64,000 bases of DNA, taken from Zerene cesonia (lineage: Eukaryota > Arthropoda > Insecta > Lepidoptera > Pieridae). This document shows, piece by piece, positions 21,701 to 30,100 of the stretch. Every line of letters begins with the position of its first letter. The first letter of the stretch is position 1. The DNA lies in assembly GCF_012273895.1 (NCBI RefSeq), contig NC_052126.1, forward strand, positions 5,345,218 through 5,409,217, written 5' to 3'. The notes beneath the pieces were generated by a model. That model searched no databases. It had not been told where the DNA came from and saw only the letters and a list, made by a program, of their open reading frames with translations. Made by a program: the position numbers and the translations under genes.

Positions 21701-23158
21701 ACTACGACCCGAACGCTAAACTGAGGAGGAACGATATTGCGTTGATACGCTTGAAGACTATGGCACCGTATACGGGTAATAACTTCTTTTTATGTCACCC
21801 TCGGTGATGGAGCTAGTAGGTCGCCTGCGAGTCACCTGATGGTAAGCGCTACCACGGCCCATGAACGTTTGCAGAGGCCGTAATGTTTTTCTTAATCGTT
21901 AAAAAAGAATATTCTATTGCCGCTGTGCCTAGTTATTTAAATACATATTTTTGTGATGAATCACGATGTTAGCCTGAAGGGCTACTACATCTTAGCACGG
22001 ACGCGTTAAATTCTTATAACTAAATTCATTCACATGCAATACAATCGGAAGCGGTATTCCATCTAAACAATCGCGTAAAACGAATCATTTTAGTGAATAA
22101 CATGATCCTGGAATTACATTTATTTATTGTGGATTCCTATAAAAATATTTTATGATAGTATTGTATGATATTCTTGTGCTTATTTAATTGCATGTAGTAT
22201 AGCGGTGAGGCTGATGAGCACAAGTAAAAATTATATACATGTATTGCGCCTACCATGTTTTTGCTACCTGTGTTGATGGAAATTAAGTTTTTTGAATTTC
22301 AACTCCAACAGATTTCATCCGCCCGATCTGCTTGCCAATATCAGACATAACGGTCAATCCGCCGCCCAAATTAATGCTAGAAGTCGCCGGCTGGGGCGCG
22401 GTTAGCGACACGCAGAGTTTCAGCAACATAAAGTTGCATGTGGCCCTGCCCTTAGCTACCAAGGATGTAAGCGAATAATATATTTAAATACATAAAGCTA
22501 AAAACACACTTCAATTATAGAATCTATCAAATTTTCTCACTTGCTCTTATATGTAAAAAATATTAAATCCTGACGATTCCATTATTTCATGGCAATACAT
22601 AGTTTCATTTTATAATGAGATTATCAGAACATTTCTTTCTAAACTTCTAAACTTCGAGTTTAATCTGGAAGTCTTAAAAAAAAACGGATACCTCCTACGG
22701 AAGCGCGCAATACCCTATAACCTGTTATGTGTGGTAGGAAACACTTGCATGCCAACTCGCCTGCTGGTAAACGTAGATGTAGTTTAAGATGGAGCGCGCT
22801 TCCCTAGAAGGTACCGGGTCACTCTACCTTTGAAGATCCCCAGCTTAAACCCGACAGGGAACAAAAAAAAAGTAATCCTCTCAAACAAATGCTTAAAACC
22901 TTCCAGCAATGCGAACCGTACTACAAACAACGCGAGGTGCCACTATGGGGCGGGCAGCTGTGCGCCGGCGGTGAGAAAGGCAAGGACTCCTGCAAGGGCG
23001 ACTCTGGGGGACCCCTCATGAACGAGAACGGCCGACTGTGGGAGGCAGTCGGCGTGGTCAGCTTCGGGCCGACGCCATGCGGCATGGAACACATACCCGG
23101 CGTCTACACTAAAGTCTACGATTACTTGCCGTGGATACGCAGCCAGATAAAACCGTGA
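9731..23158 (+). CDS. Dual-clip serine protease, prophenoloxidase-activating enzyme-like (gene 2, complete)
   Basis: Eight exons (9731-9791, 17435-17595, 18286-18446, 19060-19217, 20940-21108, 21570-21775, 22312-22466, 22907-23158) give 440 aa, close to the length of lepidopteran dual-clip PPAE/PAP-2 proteins. Order: signal peptide 1-20 (ending VQG), clip 1 (C24, C34, C40, C66, C76, C77), clip 2 (C89, C99, C105, C129, C138, C139), a short Pro-rich linker, activation site R178|IFGG, and catalytic domain 179-440. The triad is H225, D292, S390. D384 sets Arg/Lys specificity. 75-loop cysteines C254/C264 are present. Residue 224 before the catalytic His is Gly (TAGHC) instead of the usual Ala. It is probably secreted as a zymogen into hemolymph and cleaves prophenoloxidase. 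Orthology to a named PAP is not resolved. Intron 1 is about 7.6 kb. Confidence 0.9.
10576..10700 (-). repeat. Helitron-like fragment, second family
   Basis: Reverse-oriented copy: GTTCGCCCCGGCCCCGCCCG at the left and TCACTCAGTGAAGTTGCA in the body. Similar minus-oriented copies are at 28152-28308, 35705-35835 and 44722-44880. Confidence 0.5.
11708..11890 (+). repeat. 5'-truncated SINE copy
   Basis: Contains TGCCAACCCGCACTTGGCCA, GTTTCCCAGCAGTGGGAACA and a GGCTGATGATA end, matching the tail of the full SINE at 63592-63906, including part of its middle segment (GTGAGGAAACCGGCATGTC). Confidence 0.75.
12369..12527 (+). mobile_element. Helitron-like element, second family
   Basis: TCTATACTAATATTATAATT at the left, GAACGCACTAATCTCAGGAA in the body, and GGGCGAAGCCGGGGCGGATC then GCTAG|T at the right. 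Confidence 0.65.
13349..13523 (+). mobile_element. Helitron-like element nested in another
   Basis: A first-family copy (CCTACTAATATTATAAAAGC ... CGCGGGGCGCAGCAAG) interrupts a second-family copy: upstream is TCACCATTAGAACTGCAAC...CTGAGTGACAT and downstream is GTATATACCACGAGCGAGG...CAGCTAG, which are adjacent in intact copies elsewhere. Confidence 0.65.
13852..14158 (+). mobile_element. Helitron-like element with internal foldback
   Basis: Starts TCCCGCTAATACAATAAACG, carries a GATGGATGGATGGATG run and CACGAAAACAGCC, and ends GCCGCGGGTTACAACTAG|T. Near its 3' end two arms (14042-14085 and 14106-14150) are inverted copies of each other. A truncated relative runs off the window end at 63930-64000. 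Confidence 0.55.
14812..14838. repeat. AT dinucleotide microsatellite
   Basis: An almost uninterrupted run of AT/TA dinucleotides. No other content. Confidence 0.85.
14920..15113 (-). mobile_element. Helitron-like element, same family as 13852-14158
   Basis: Reads AACCCGCGGCGTCACTCGCG at the left, TTTCGCGTGAAAGAGTAACA in the body and ATTACTAGGA at the right, so it is the reverse orientation of the 13852 family. Confidence 0.5.
15733..15850. repeat. Long imperfect foldback (hairpin)
   Basis: Left arm 15733-15775 (contains CAGTACTAATCCAGTGTGGG) pairs with right arm 15807-15850 (contains CCCGCACTGGAATTAGTACT) around a loop of about 31 bases, with a few mismatches and one-base bulges. It could be a hairpin MITE or a small-RNA precursor. 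No coding content. Confidence 0.75.
16070..16235 (+). mobile_element. Helitron-like element, second family
   Basis: Body CACTGGACCGATTTCAAAAA and TTTCACCATTAGAAAGCTGC, end GGGGGCGAACAGCTAG|T. Confidence 0.6.
17100..17228 (-). repeat. Short repeat, third Helitron-like family
   Basis: Begins CTAGCTTTTGACTTCACACG and continues ATACATATACGTCCTCTTGA and AAAATCCGTTGTTTAGTTTT, as in copies at 45319-45513 and 53791-53979. The CTAG end is on the left, so the element is reversed. Confidence 0.55.
17383..17434 (+). other. Possible alternative N-terminal extension of gene 2
   Basis: An ATG at 17383 opens an uninterrupted frame into exon 2. Its first residues (MLHYASLFFLIFATN) are hydrophobic and could serve as a signal peptide if a promoter or unspliced 5' end existed here. 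I prefer the spliced exon 1 because it has a good donor and conserved phase. Transcript data would decide. Confidence 0.3.
17435..17595 (+). CDS. Gene 2 exon 2: clip domain 1
   Basis: Acceptor CCAG at 17431-17434, donor GTATGT at 17596. 161 nt, the same length and phases (1 to 0) as gene 3 exon 2. It encodes SSCTTPSGGKGQC through SVC. Confidence 0.85.
17735..17977 (+). mobile_element. Helitron-like element in gene 2 intron 2
   Basis: Contains GTCCGCGATGGACTCCTAAA and CGTCCGATTTTAGTCAAATT, and ends CGAGGTGTGCAGCTAG|T. The left boundary is approximate. Confidence 0.5.
18034..18232 (-). mobile_element. 200-bp Helitron-like element upstream of gene 2 exon 3
   Basis: Reverse orientation: CTAGCTGCGCCTCGCGGTTT at the left, AATATCGGGATAAGTTGCCT inside, GTAGGA at the right. 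It ends about 53 bp before the exon 3 acceptor and is inverted relative to the copy at 18808-19007. Confidence 0.8.
18286..18446 (+). CDS. Gene 2 exon 3: clip domain 2
   Basis: Acceptor GCAG at 18282-18285, donor AG|GTAAAA at 18447. 161 nt, phases 0 to 2. It encodes VCCPVDD and clip 2 to its fourth cysteine region. It is flanked by two Helitron-like copies in opposite orientation. Confidence 0.9.
18808..19007 (+). mobile_element. 200-bp Helitron-like element upstream of gene 2 exon 4
   Basis: TCCTACTAATATTATAAATG ... ACCGCGGGGCTCAGCTAG|T, exactly 200 bp. The subterminal CGCGG-GTGAAA-CCGCG hairpin about 10 bases before CTAG is the Helitron 3' signature. It ends 52 bp before exon 4. Confidence 0.85.
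19060..19217 (+). CDS. Gene 2 exon 4: clip 2 end, linker, activation site
   Basis: Acceptor ACAG at 19056-19059, donor G|GTAATT at 19218. It encodes CESPDKYSVCC, a short linker with PPPPKPSRVC (the Cys expected to tether the clip to the catalytic domain) and GGGNRIFG. Confidence 0.9.
19936..20038 (+). repeat. SINE 3' module
   Basis: CTGCCAACCCGCACTTGGCC through GTCCCAGCAGTGGGAACATA to a GATGATGATGATG end. Lacks the tRNA-like head. Confidence 0.8.
20117..20600 (-). mobile_element. LINE 3' end fragment
   Basis: The minus-strand frame over 20359-20565 contains RYNATKCWNNLPPPL and FRSQYRKY, resembling the C-terminus of CR1/jockey-type non-LTR reverse transcriptases. It is followed on the minus strand by an (ATT)n tail at 20117-20140. 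5'-truncated and inactive. Confidence 0.65.
20940..21108 (+). CDS. Gene 2 exon 5: catalytic domain start, His57
   Basis: Acceptor TCAG at 20936-20939, donor CC|GTACGT at 21109. It encodes GNVTAIDQYPW and TAGHC. GC-rich coding sequence contrasts with the AT-rich introns. Confidence 0.9.
21148..21432 (-). repeat. Repeat filling gene 2 intron 5
   Basis: GCACGCGGCTTTGCAGGCGT at the left, AAAATCCGTTGTTTAAGG in the middle and TTTATACTATGTAATTAGC at the right place it in the third Helitron-like family. Confidence 0.55.
21570..21775 (+). CDS. Gene 2 exon 6: 75-loop and Asp102
   Basis: Acceptor CCAG at 21566-21569, donor G|GTAATA at 21776. It encodes VRLGEYDV, the DCTEVEGGGTDC loop and NDIALIRL. Confidence 0.9.
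21795..21900 (-). repeat. Repeat fragment in gene 2 intron 6
   Basis: CACCTGATGGTAAGCGCTAC then GGCCCATGAACGTTTGCAGA matches the module at 26184-26520 and the reversed fragment at 25770-25870. The rest of this intron (to 22311) shows nothing I can name. Confidence 0.55.
22312..22466 (+). CDS. Gene 2 exon 7: DFIRPICLP segment
   Basis: Acceptor ACAG at 22308-22311, donor GTAAGC at 22467. 155 nt, the same length as the matching exon of gene 1. Encodes AGWGAVSDT and ends LPLATKD. Confidence 0.9.
22680..22870 (+). repeat. Repeat fragment in gene 2 intron 7
   Basis: CTCGCCTGCTGGTAAACGTA, GATGGAGCGCGCTTCCCTAG and GAAGATCCCCAGCTTAAACC recur nearly intact at 53373-53515, with a partial copy at 8755-8830. 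Family not recognised. Confidence 0.65.
22907..23158 (+). CDS. Gene 2 exon 8: Ser195 and stop
   Basis: Acceptor CCAG at 22903-22906. Encodes CAGGEKGKDSCKGDSGGP, then PGVYTKVYDY with the canonical Gly226 and Tyr228, ending SQIKP-stop. Confidence 0.92.
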   Translation, partial: QCEPYYKQREVPLWGGQLCAGGEKGKDSCKGDSGGPLMNENGRLWEAVGVVSFGPTPCGMEHIPGVYTKVYDYLPWIRSQIKP

Positions 23159-23536
23159 TATCGTACTGTGTGAATTCATTGTGTGTGTTTATGTTGTGTA
23201 AATTAATCGCAGATGTGTTTGCGTGTATGCGAGATTAGATATAGGGTTTAATTTTTATAATATGATAGTGCTATATTGAAAGAATAGAAGAAAAGATTTT
23301 TTACTGTCCGCTGCACGCACGTTTTAATTTTAATTATCCTCTATTCCAAAATATAGTAGTAAGTAGTGATACTTTCTGAAATTTATTGCCAACGGATTGA
23401 AAGCCGCAGAGTTATCGAGTAACAACAAAACCAAAAAAAAAACGTCAGTTAAATAAATTTATATAAACAAATGTACAACCCATTCACACGTAAATAACTT
23501 TAAAACCCACAAACACCTCGCTCAATATGACGTACA

Positions 23537-23542
23537 AATAAA
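23537..23542 (+). terminator. Candidate poly(A) signal of gene 2
   Basis: AATAAA about 380 bases after the stop. Another AATAAA lies at 23452-23457, and either could be used. Confidence 0.4.
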
Positions 23543-25334
23543 ATTGCTTTTATTAATATCATCACTTTTAATTCAATAAAATAAACATAACGTTATATAG
23601 CTTTAAAATCCGTGAATACTGTCATATAAAACGTATAAAAAAATTACCTACGTTTATCTTTTACATTAAATTTAACCATCATATAGTTTTATGTATTTAG
23701 ATTAATTATTATAAATAGCTTTGTTCAAATAAAATTAATTTAATGTACCATTATCACTCATTAAAAATAAACAATTATGTAGTGCTGCATATAGAAATAT
23801 ACCTACCATAAAATATTTGCTCAATTATTCTGAGTCTTTCATACTTCTCATATGAAGAAAAAACATGTTTTTGATATAAGTTTCATTAATTTTAATAAAT
23901 ATAACAACAAATAACTGTGAATCGTAGCATTATTTGACATTTATTTTGAGATTATGTGACGTTCAATTGTATTTCTGTGATGATTAATTTGTTAGAATAT
24001 TAAGTTTCTTCATATTTATATAAAATGAATAAATGAATATAAACAATGTTCAAAAGTTTTAATAATCTCTCCATAAAACAATAACAAGCTATGTTTAGGA
24101 AATACATTTTAAGGTATGTGAGTCAATCACGTAAAAATTACTTGGCAGACTTTGACCAAATGACCTGACATAGGATAGCTCTTTACAAATACCAAGTACA
24201 TACTTCTTGGCACGCCGAAACCTGTAAATAAAGTCGAGCAGAAATTAACGTTTGTTTTTTCATAAAAAGTAAGCAAATTTCTCTCAATGAAGGTTTTTAT
24301 TTATGGCATGAATGCCTCTGTTTGATAAGATAATCTCTTAGAGTAGCTGAGGTGCTACAAGAACCCCTTTTATATTCATTGTTTTGTAATTATACACGTA
24401 ACCTACGCACAATTGCAAATTACGTTAATGTCAAAGCTATTGATTACGTATTTTCCTGTAACAACAATTTATATCAATAACATACACAACCTATTATTTA
24501 TCCTACATACGTCACCGTATTGTGTCATCGTAAATGCATCTGTAGGGGAAAACATGTCTTGTCTGGCTGCATATCGCTGTTACGCCCGCATTAATTGGAG
24601 GAAAACTCGCAATACTTTAAAATCAATAAACTCGAATAGTTTGTAAATTTCATATGAACGCTTATTTGAAATTCGATAAATTTTTGTGTTTTTGTAATGT
24701 ATGTTTCTAATGTTTTTGACACAACAAATTTTGGACTGATTTAAAAGTGTTTTTTTCTTCATTAATAAAGCTGCATGTTCACTGGGTAACATAGGGTATA
24801 ATATGTGTACCACGGGCGAAGTCGGAGGAGACAGTTTAGTGATATAAAACAGAACATGAATTAAATTGGTATTATTTATCTGAATTATACCGCAAATGTT
24901 TAAGTCCCGTAACACGTTACCTTGTATGAATCATGTCTTTAAAAGGATTTCAAAGCGAAAATTTTTATATAAAACCACATCGTTAATGTTTTAATTAATT
25001 GATTCAAAAACTACGATCTACATTTGCTATGTAGTAAAAACTACTCAACGAATTTTGAATTTTATTTCCACTTAAATAAGCTATATTATTCCTCAATGAT
25101 ATGTTTTTAACCCTAACTAGGCCAGAGTCACAATTCCAAGCGACTAGTATTATATTGGAACGCGAAAAGGATATTTCTCCAAAAACAATTAATTACATTG
25201 TATCGTTTAAAAGAACTTCAATTCATGCTAACAGTTGTACGAAACTTCTTAGAGCATTGAATATGCAATTTTAACAAACAGAGTAGCTGGCAAGGATTAT
25301 AATTATTAAATAATAGCAATGATGCCGGAACTGA

Positions 25335-25410
25335 AGATCGTAGCCCAAGACCGAACGCGATGGCGACGCACTGTGGACGCCCCCGCCCCACATAGAGGCC
25401 ATAGGACATT
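25335..25410 (+). pseudogene. Relic of an RTE-type retrotransposon C-terminus
   Basis: One plus frame reads AQDRTRWRRTVDAP and HRGHRTL, resembling the DR-x-x-W-R tail seen at the end of RTE-type reverse transcriptases. Only about 25 codons survive. Confidence 0.4.
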
Positions 25411-25490
25411 AATGAAAGAAGATAGCTATAATATTAGATAAACTGTATTTATTTAATATTATTATTTGCACTGGCACAAATATAATAATA

Positions 25491-25690
25491 CTAGCTGCGC
25501 CGCGCGGTTTCACCCGCGTAAGCCCGTATCCCGTAGGAATATCGGGAGAAAAAGTTGCCTATATGTTATTCCAGTTGTCCAGCTGTCTATGTACCAAATT
25601 TCATTGCAATCGGTTGAGTAGTTTTTGCGTGAAAGAGCAACACACACACGCACACCCTTACAAACTTTCGCATTTATAATATTAGAAGGA
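25491..25690 (-). mobile_element. 200-bp Helitron-like element
   Basis: CTAGCTGCGCCGCGCGGTTT at the left, GTAGGAATATCGGGAGAAAA inside, ATAATATTAGAAGGA at the right. Exactly 200 bp, reverse orientation. Confidence 0.85.
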
Positions 25691-26183
25691 TTAAGGCCTG
25701 TATCCTTTTCCTCAGCAGACCATTCCTTATTTTCCAGTCGTCAATCACTTTCTTACCCATAGCCCCTTAAAACGACAGCGCATCCGCAGAGGCACTACCT
25801 CTGCGAATGTTCACGGGCGGTGGTGATCGCTTACCATCAGGCGAACCACCAGTTCAGTTGCTCGCTATGACATAGAAAAAATACGAGCATAAAACGCTCA
25901 AACATTAAGAGTAAATGAAATTTCTTTAACGCGTCGAAAAGATATTAATTAAGTATTATTTCATTTAAGTATTACTATGAACAGTAATGATTATTTTTAA
26001 TTGGGTTACATTTCAGTTCCACGGGAATCCCATTATCGCGGCAATTAATGTGGTGACATAACACGAATGTGAAATCATCATCATTTTTTTTAACCGACTT
26101 CAAAAAGGAGATTCTCAATTCGACTGTATTGTTTATTGTGTTTGTCACCTCATAACTTATACTGAGTGAAGCGATTTCGATGT

Positions 26184-26520
26184 TTTTTTTTTAATGTGTA
26201 GTGGGCAACTGAAGTTGTGGTTCGCCCGATGGTAAGCGATCACCACCGCCCATGAACATTCGCAAAGGTAGTGCCTCTACGAATGTGCTGCCCGATTTTA
26301 TGGAGTAAGGGAAAAGGAAAGGATTAAAGACCGGAAAGAAGGAATGGACTGGGATGGGTGAGGAAAAGGAAACGGTCCTCCGGCTCCCCCACTCACCGTA
26401 CGAAAAACAGTGGCATGCCACTATTTCACGCCGGTTTTCTGTGGGGGTGTGGTACTTCCCCGGTGCGAGCTGGCCCAATTCGTGCCGAAGCGTGCTCGAC
26501 TACCACAGCAAAATTAAATT
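26184..26520 (+). repeat. Long interspersed repeat copy
   Basis: CGATGGTAAGCGATCACCAC, GGTAGTGCCTCTACGAATGT, GGTCCTCCGGCTCCCCCACT and GGTGTGGTACTTCCCCGGTG form a GC-rich block in AT-rich surroundings. Partial copies occur at 21795-21900, 25770-25870 (reversed) and 46895-47035. Probably the 3' part of a non-LTR element; class uncertain. Confidence 0.6.
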
Positions 26521-27029
26521 CTTTTCTATTTGAAAGCTGATACCTTCCGTGTAGCGTAAAATTCCTCTTTGCCAAAGTCAAGTATTGACAATTTGAAAGC
26601 GGTTTAGTTTTTTGGTAAAAGTCTAATAATGCATCTACAACTACCAACTAATCTAGGATTATCATTATTATCATCATCACATCATAATATATCGTAGTTG
26701 TGAAATGATAAAAAATATAAAAAATTATTTTAATTTTTTTTTTTTTTTAAATCAATAGAACTATGATTTTTCATCAAATCATAGTCCAACTCGAAACATT
26801 AATAAAATCGCTCTTGAATAAAAACACAACAATGCCTGCCATTCGTCTCGATTCATACAACAACCGACCAAAAACAATTACAACCCAATCACAAGCTACG
26901 TCTTCTATTTAAGACGACACTTACACTAGTAGCATTAACTCATCACACATACATAAACACCACAAGCAAGAGCAGTGTCCACTCACACATGCACAGTAGC
27001 GACATTATGTAAATTAAATAAAACCCCCG

Positions 27030-27037
27030 TATAATAA
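27030..27037 (+). promoter_or_regulatory. TATA box of gene 3
   Basis: TATAATAA begins 25 bases upstream of the A of the proposed CAGTT initiator at 27054-27058, close to normal insect TATA spacing. Confidence 0.5.
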
Positions 27038-27048
27038 GGACACAGTGT

Positions 27049-27059
27049 AAAACCAGTTC
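27049..27059 (+). promoter_or_regulatory. Candidate initiator of gene 3
   Basis: AAAACCAGTTC, identical to the 11-mer before gene 2, 78 bases upstream of the ATG and properly spaced from a TATA box. Confidence 0.45.
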
Positions 27060-27132
27060 CAGTAACGTGTTCGCAACGAGACCGAACTCGCGCTCACGCT
27101 TATCCTTCCTCATACCGAATATAATAGCGAAT

Positions 27133-27190
27133 ATGTTAAAAACGCTCCGCCTCTGTTTGTTTATGTTTTATATTGGAATAGCTACCGGTG
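27133..27190 (+). CDS. Gene 3 exon 1: signal peptide
   Basis: ATG, hydrophobic run LCLFMFYIGIA, then donor G|GTGAGT (phase 1). A weaker donor four bases earlier (GTGGTG) is in a different phase of GT only by one codon, and the consensus GTGAGT is preferred. Confidence 0.82.
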
Positions 27191-30100
27191 GTGAGTTTTT
27201 CTGATTACTTAATTGCGACACGCGGAAAGGCCGTGTCCATTCCATACAGAAACATATGTAAAGTTTTGCATACGCAGACTTGTAAAGCTTTTAAAGTTTA
27301 AAATTTTATTGTATCAATAAATAAACATATAAAATGTATAATAACAATGATTATTTAGCTTCCTTGATATTATAAAATAAAGGAATTACTTAATTATAAG
27401 CAATAAAGAACGAAAATTTATTTGAAGCAAAGCAAAATGTTTTTTAGTAAAATACAATGAATAACAATCACTAGCACCAAAATGCCATTGAGACCATTAA
27501 ACGAATGTTGACGAAACTTTATGTGATATTCAATCTAAAGGATATAACGACATGTATAATTTTCCTAGCCGATTTATATTACTTAAAAACAAAAGAGATA
27601 AACCGTGGAAAAAAAGTATTAGACGGTCAGTTAGTAACAAATAATTTAGAAGCTAGGCTAGGGATAGCACTAAATCACGGAAATCACTTAAAAATATTTC
27701 GTGATAATCGTTTCATTAAACCTAACTGAAGGAAACGAAGAAAGAATGAATAGAGTATTTTAAAAATAATTATACGTATACTTTTATACTTAGCAATATA
27801 GAGCTAAAATAAGTGTTTCTTTGTTTGAACGCGCTAATCTCAGTTAGCAATGATTCGGGAAAAATTATTTGAGTGTTAGAAAATGTATTTATGTATTTAT
27901 GGGGAATATTATAGACTATATAACATCATTTACGAGCTGAGCGAAACCGCGGCGCACAGCTTAATATCTTTATTATTATGATGTAGAGAAAGTAGTTTAT
28001 CTACGGATCTTATTAAAAGTTCTTCTACTCACAGAAAGCTACAATATCTCTTAAGTGACATAGGCTACATTTTATAGATTATCCTTTTTTTTTACCCAAC
28101 CCGGGCGGAGCTGGGGCTAGCGGCTAGCTCTCTTATATATGTATTATAAAACTAGCGGTTCGCACCGCCTTCACCTGTGTTGCATGTAAAGCTTAAACGC
28201 TCAGGGAACACGTACATTATCGAACGATGAATATATGTTCCTTATTGGTCCAGTTATTCCTGAGATGAGCGCGTTTAAAAAAACAAACTCTCCAGTTTTA
28301 TATTATAAAGGAAAGGCAAACTGACAATGAAATTAAACGCACACGTCCAATATGTTATAAAAATTTTCCTTTATAAATATATATTTATACACTAACCGAT
28401 TGCAGCGAAATCTGAGTGCGAATTCATTAATCAAAAGATTAAATTTATTCATATGTTGTTAAAATATCAACGAATATTAACTTTAATCAAAATGACCTAC
28501 CAAATTTATCAGTGCTGCAAATAAAACGTTCACTTTTAACATAAGAACGTATTTACCAATGAAAAAACTATGTATTAGTATATCGTGATACATGTTTGAA
28601 TAACAATAATTAAGACTAGTGACTTGTTATTGTGAATTATACATAATATTTACAGAAGCACTACGTTCTATGCAAATTAAAATTTATGACTAGTCTTAAA
28701 TAAATAAATTTAAAGGGAAAATGTGCAAATACCGACACAGTACAGTTAAATTGATTGACATTAGATTAATAGGAAAAAAATTTAAATTACAAAATCTTCG
28801 ATTATATAAAAATCAAGAAATGGGCATTGTATCGGAATCGGTAGTGCTACAATCACCCTTAGTTAGAACCTATACAGTGACTGAATATTACATTAAAAAA
28901 TGTTATCACATCTTATACCTATACCACCCCAAAATCTATGTTATTTTTTCTGGAACACATCACTGAGAAACTATGGCACTTTCAAGTTTAGGCTTTCACG
29001 TGTTTTATTCATAATCATATCGTGGAGATTTTAGCTCATAAAGCGAATATATACCAAAACAGAGGAACCAATCCTTAATAACTACCCTCATATAATTCCA
29101 GGGAGAATCTGCAAAGTCCCAAATGGCGGGGCGGGCACTTGTATAGCAATATCTAAATGCCGACCGATTTATACTCTGGACAATCGGCTCGATTTAAGTG
29201 AAAACGATATGAAGTATATCCAGCAATCGTTATGTGGCAGTTCCACGAGTCCTATTGTTAAGGTATGTACACTTCTAAACATATTCTTATTGTTAATAAG
29301 TGTTTTGTAACGGATCAGATCGAAAACTACTGAAGCTATTTCGAAAAACAATCTTTAAAGTAATTATTTTTTTATAGTAGTGTTTTATTCCAGATAAAGC
29401 ACGAAGCAGGTGGAGCGAATAGCTAATTTTTTTAAAGGTATTTTACTAATAGAAAGCTATACGTGACACAGACACTTTTCTCCTTGATTGTATTATAATA
29501 GCCAATTTATCCACATTCTTTAATAAATTGGATCGAATTTACCATCGCTATTAACTGATTATCTGTTCAACTTTCCTGAAAATACCCTTAACATGTCTCA
29601 TTGAGGAAAATTAATAACAATGCGATACATTGAAATTTATATATGCTCGAAACATCTGAAATGAAAAAAAATGCACATCATTTTCCTTCCTGTCTTGTCA
29701 CTGAGTCACTTTGTCTTAAAGACGCCTTTTATACTTAACTTGCTTGCAAACTGTCCTATAGAAAGATATGATAAGATTTATAACTATCATTAAATTTCAA
29801 CAGTCGTTTGCAACAGTACAACATTCTACCTTCCTGCAACAAACAAACGCTTAAGAAACTTTATCTAGCAGAAAGATTAAATGAGCAGAAACTCAAAATT
29901 TTCAGGTATGCTGTCCACCAGAATCCGAGTGGTGGAAATTCAAGGCCAATCCCATAGAACTGCCAACAACTGAGCGCGTGTCCACAACAAGAGACCCTTT
30001 CCCTAATCCAGCTGTTCTCATTATACCCAAAAAAGGGGAAACCCTTGATAGGGGTCTGAAGGAAGAGAACCGCTTCCAACATCTACAGACCCTACCTTAC

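Larger units (their letters stand above)
23159..27029. other. Gene 2 3' UTR and gene 2-gene 3 spacer
   Basis: No coding exon seen. It contains degenerate Helitron debris (24690-24838), an RTE-like relic (25335-25410), a 200-bp Helitron (25491-25690) and the 26184-26520 repeat. Confidence 0.65.
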
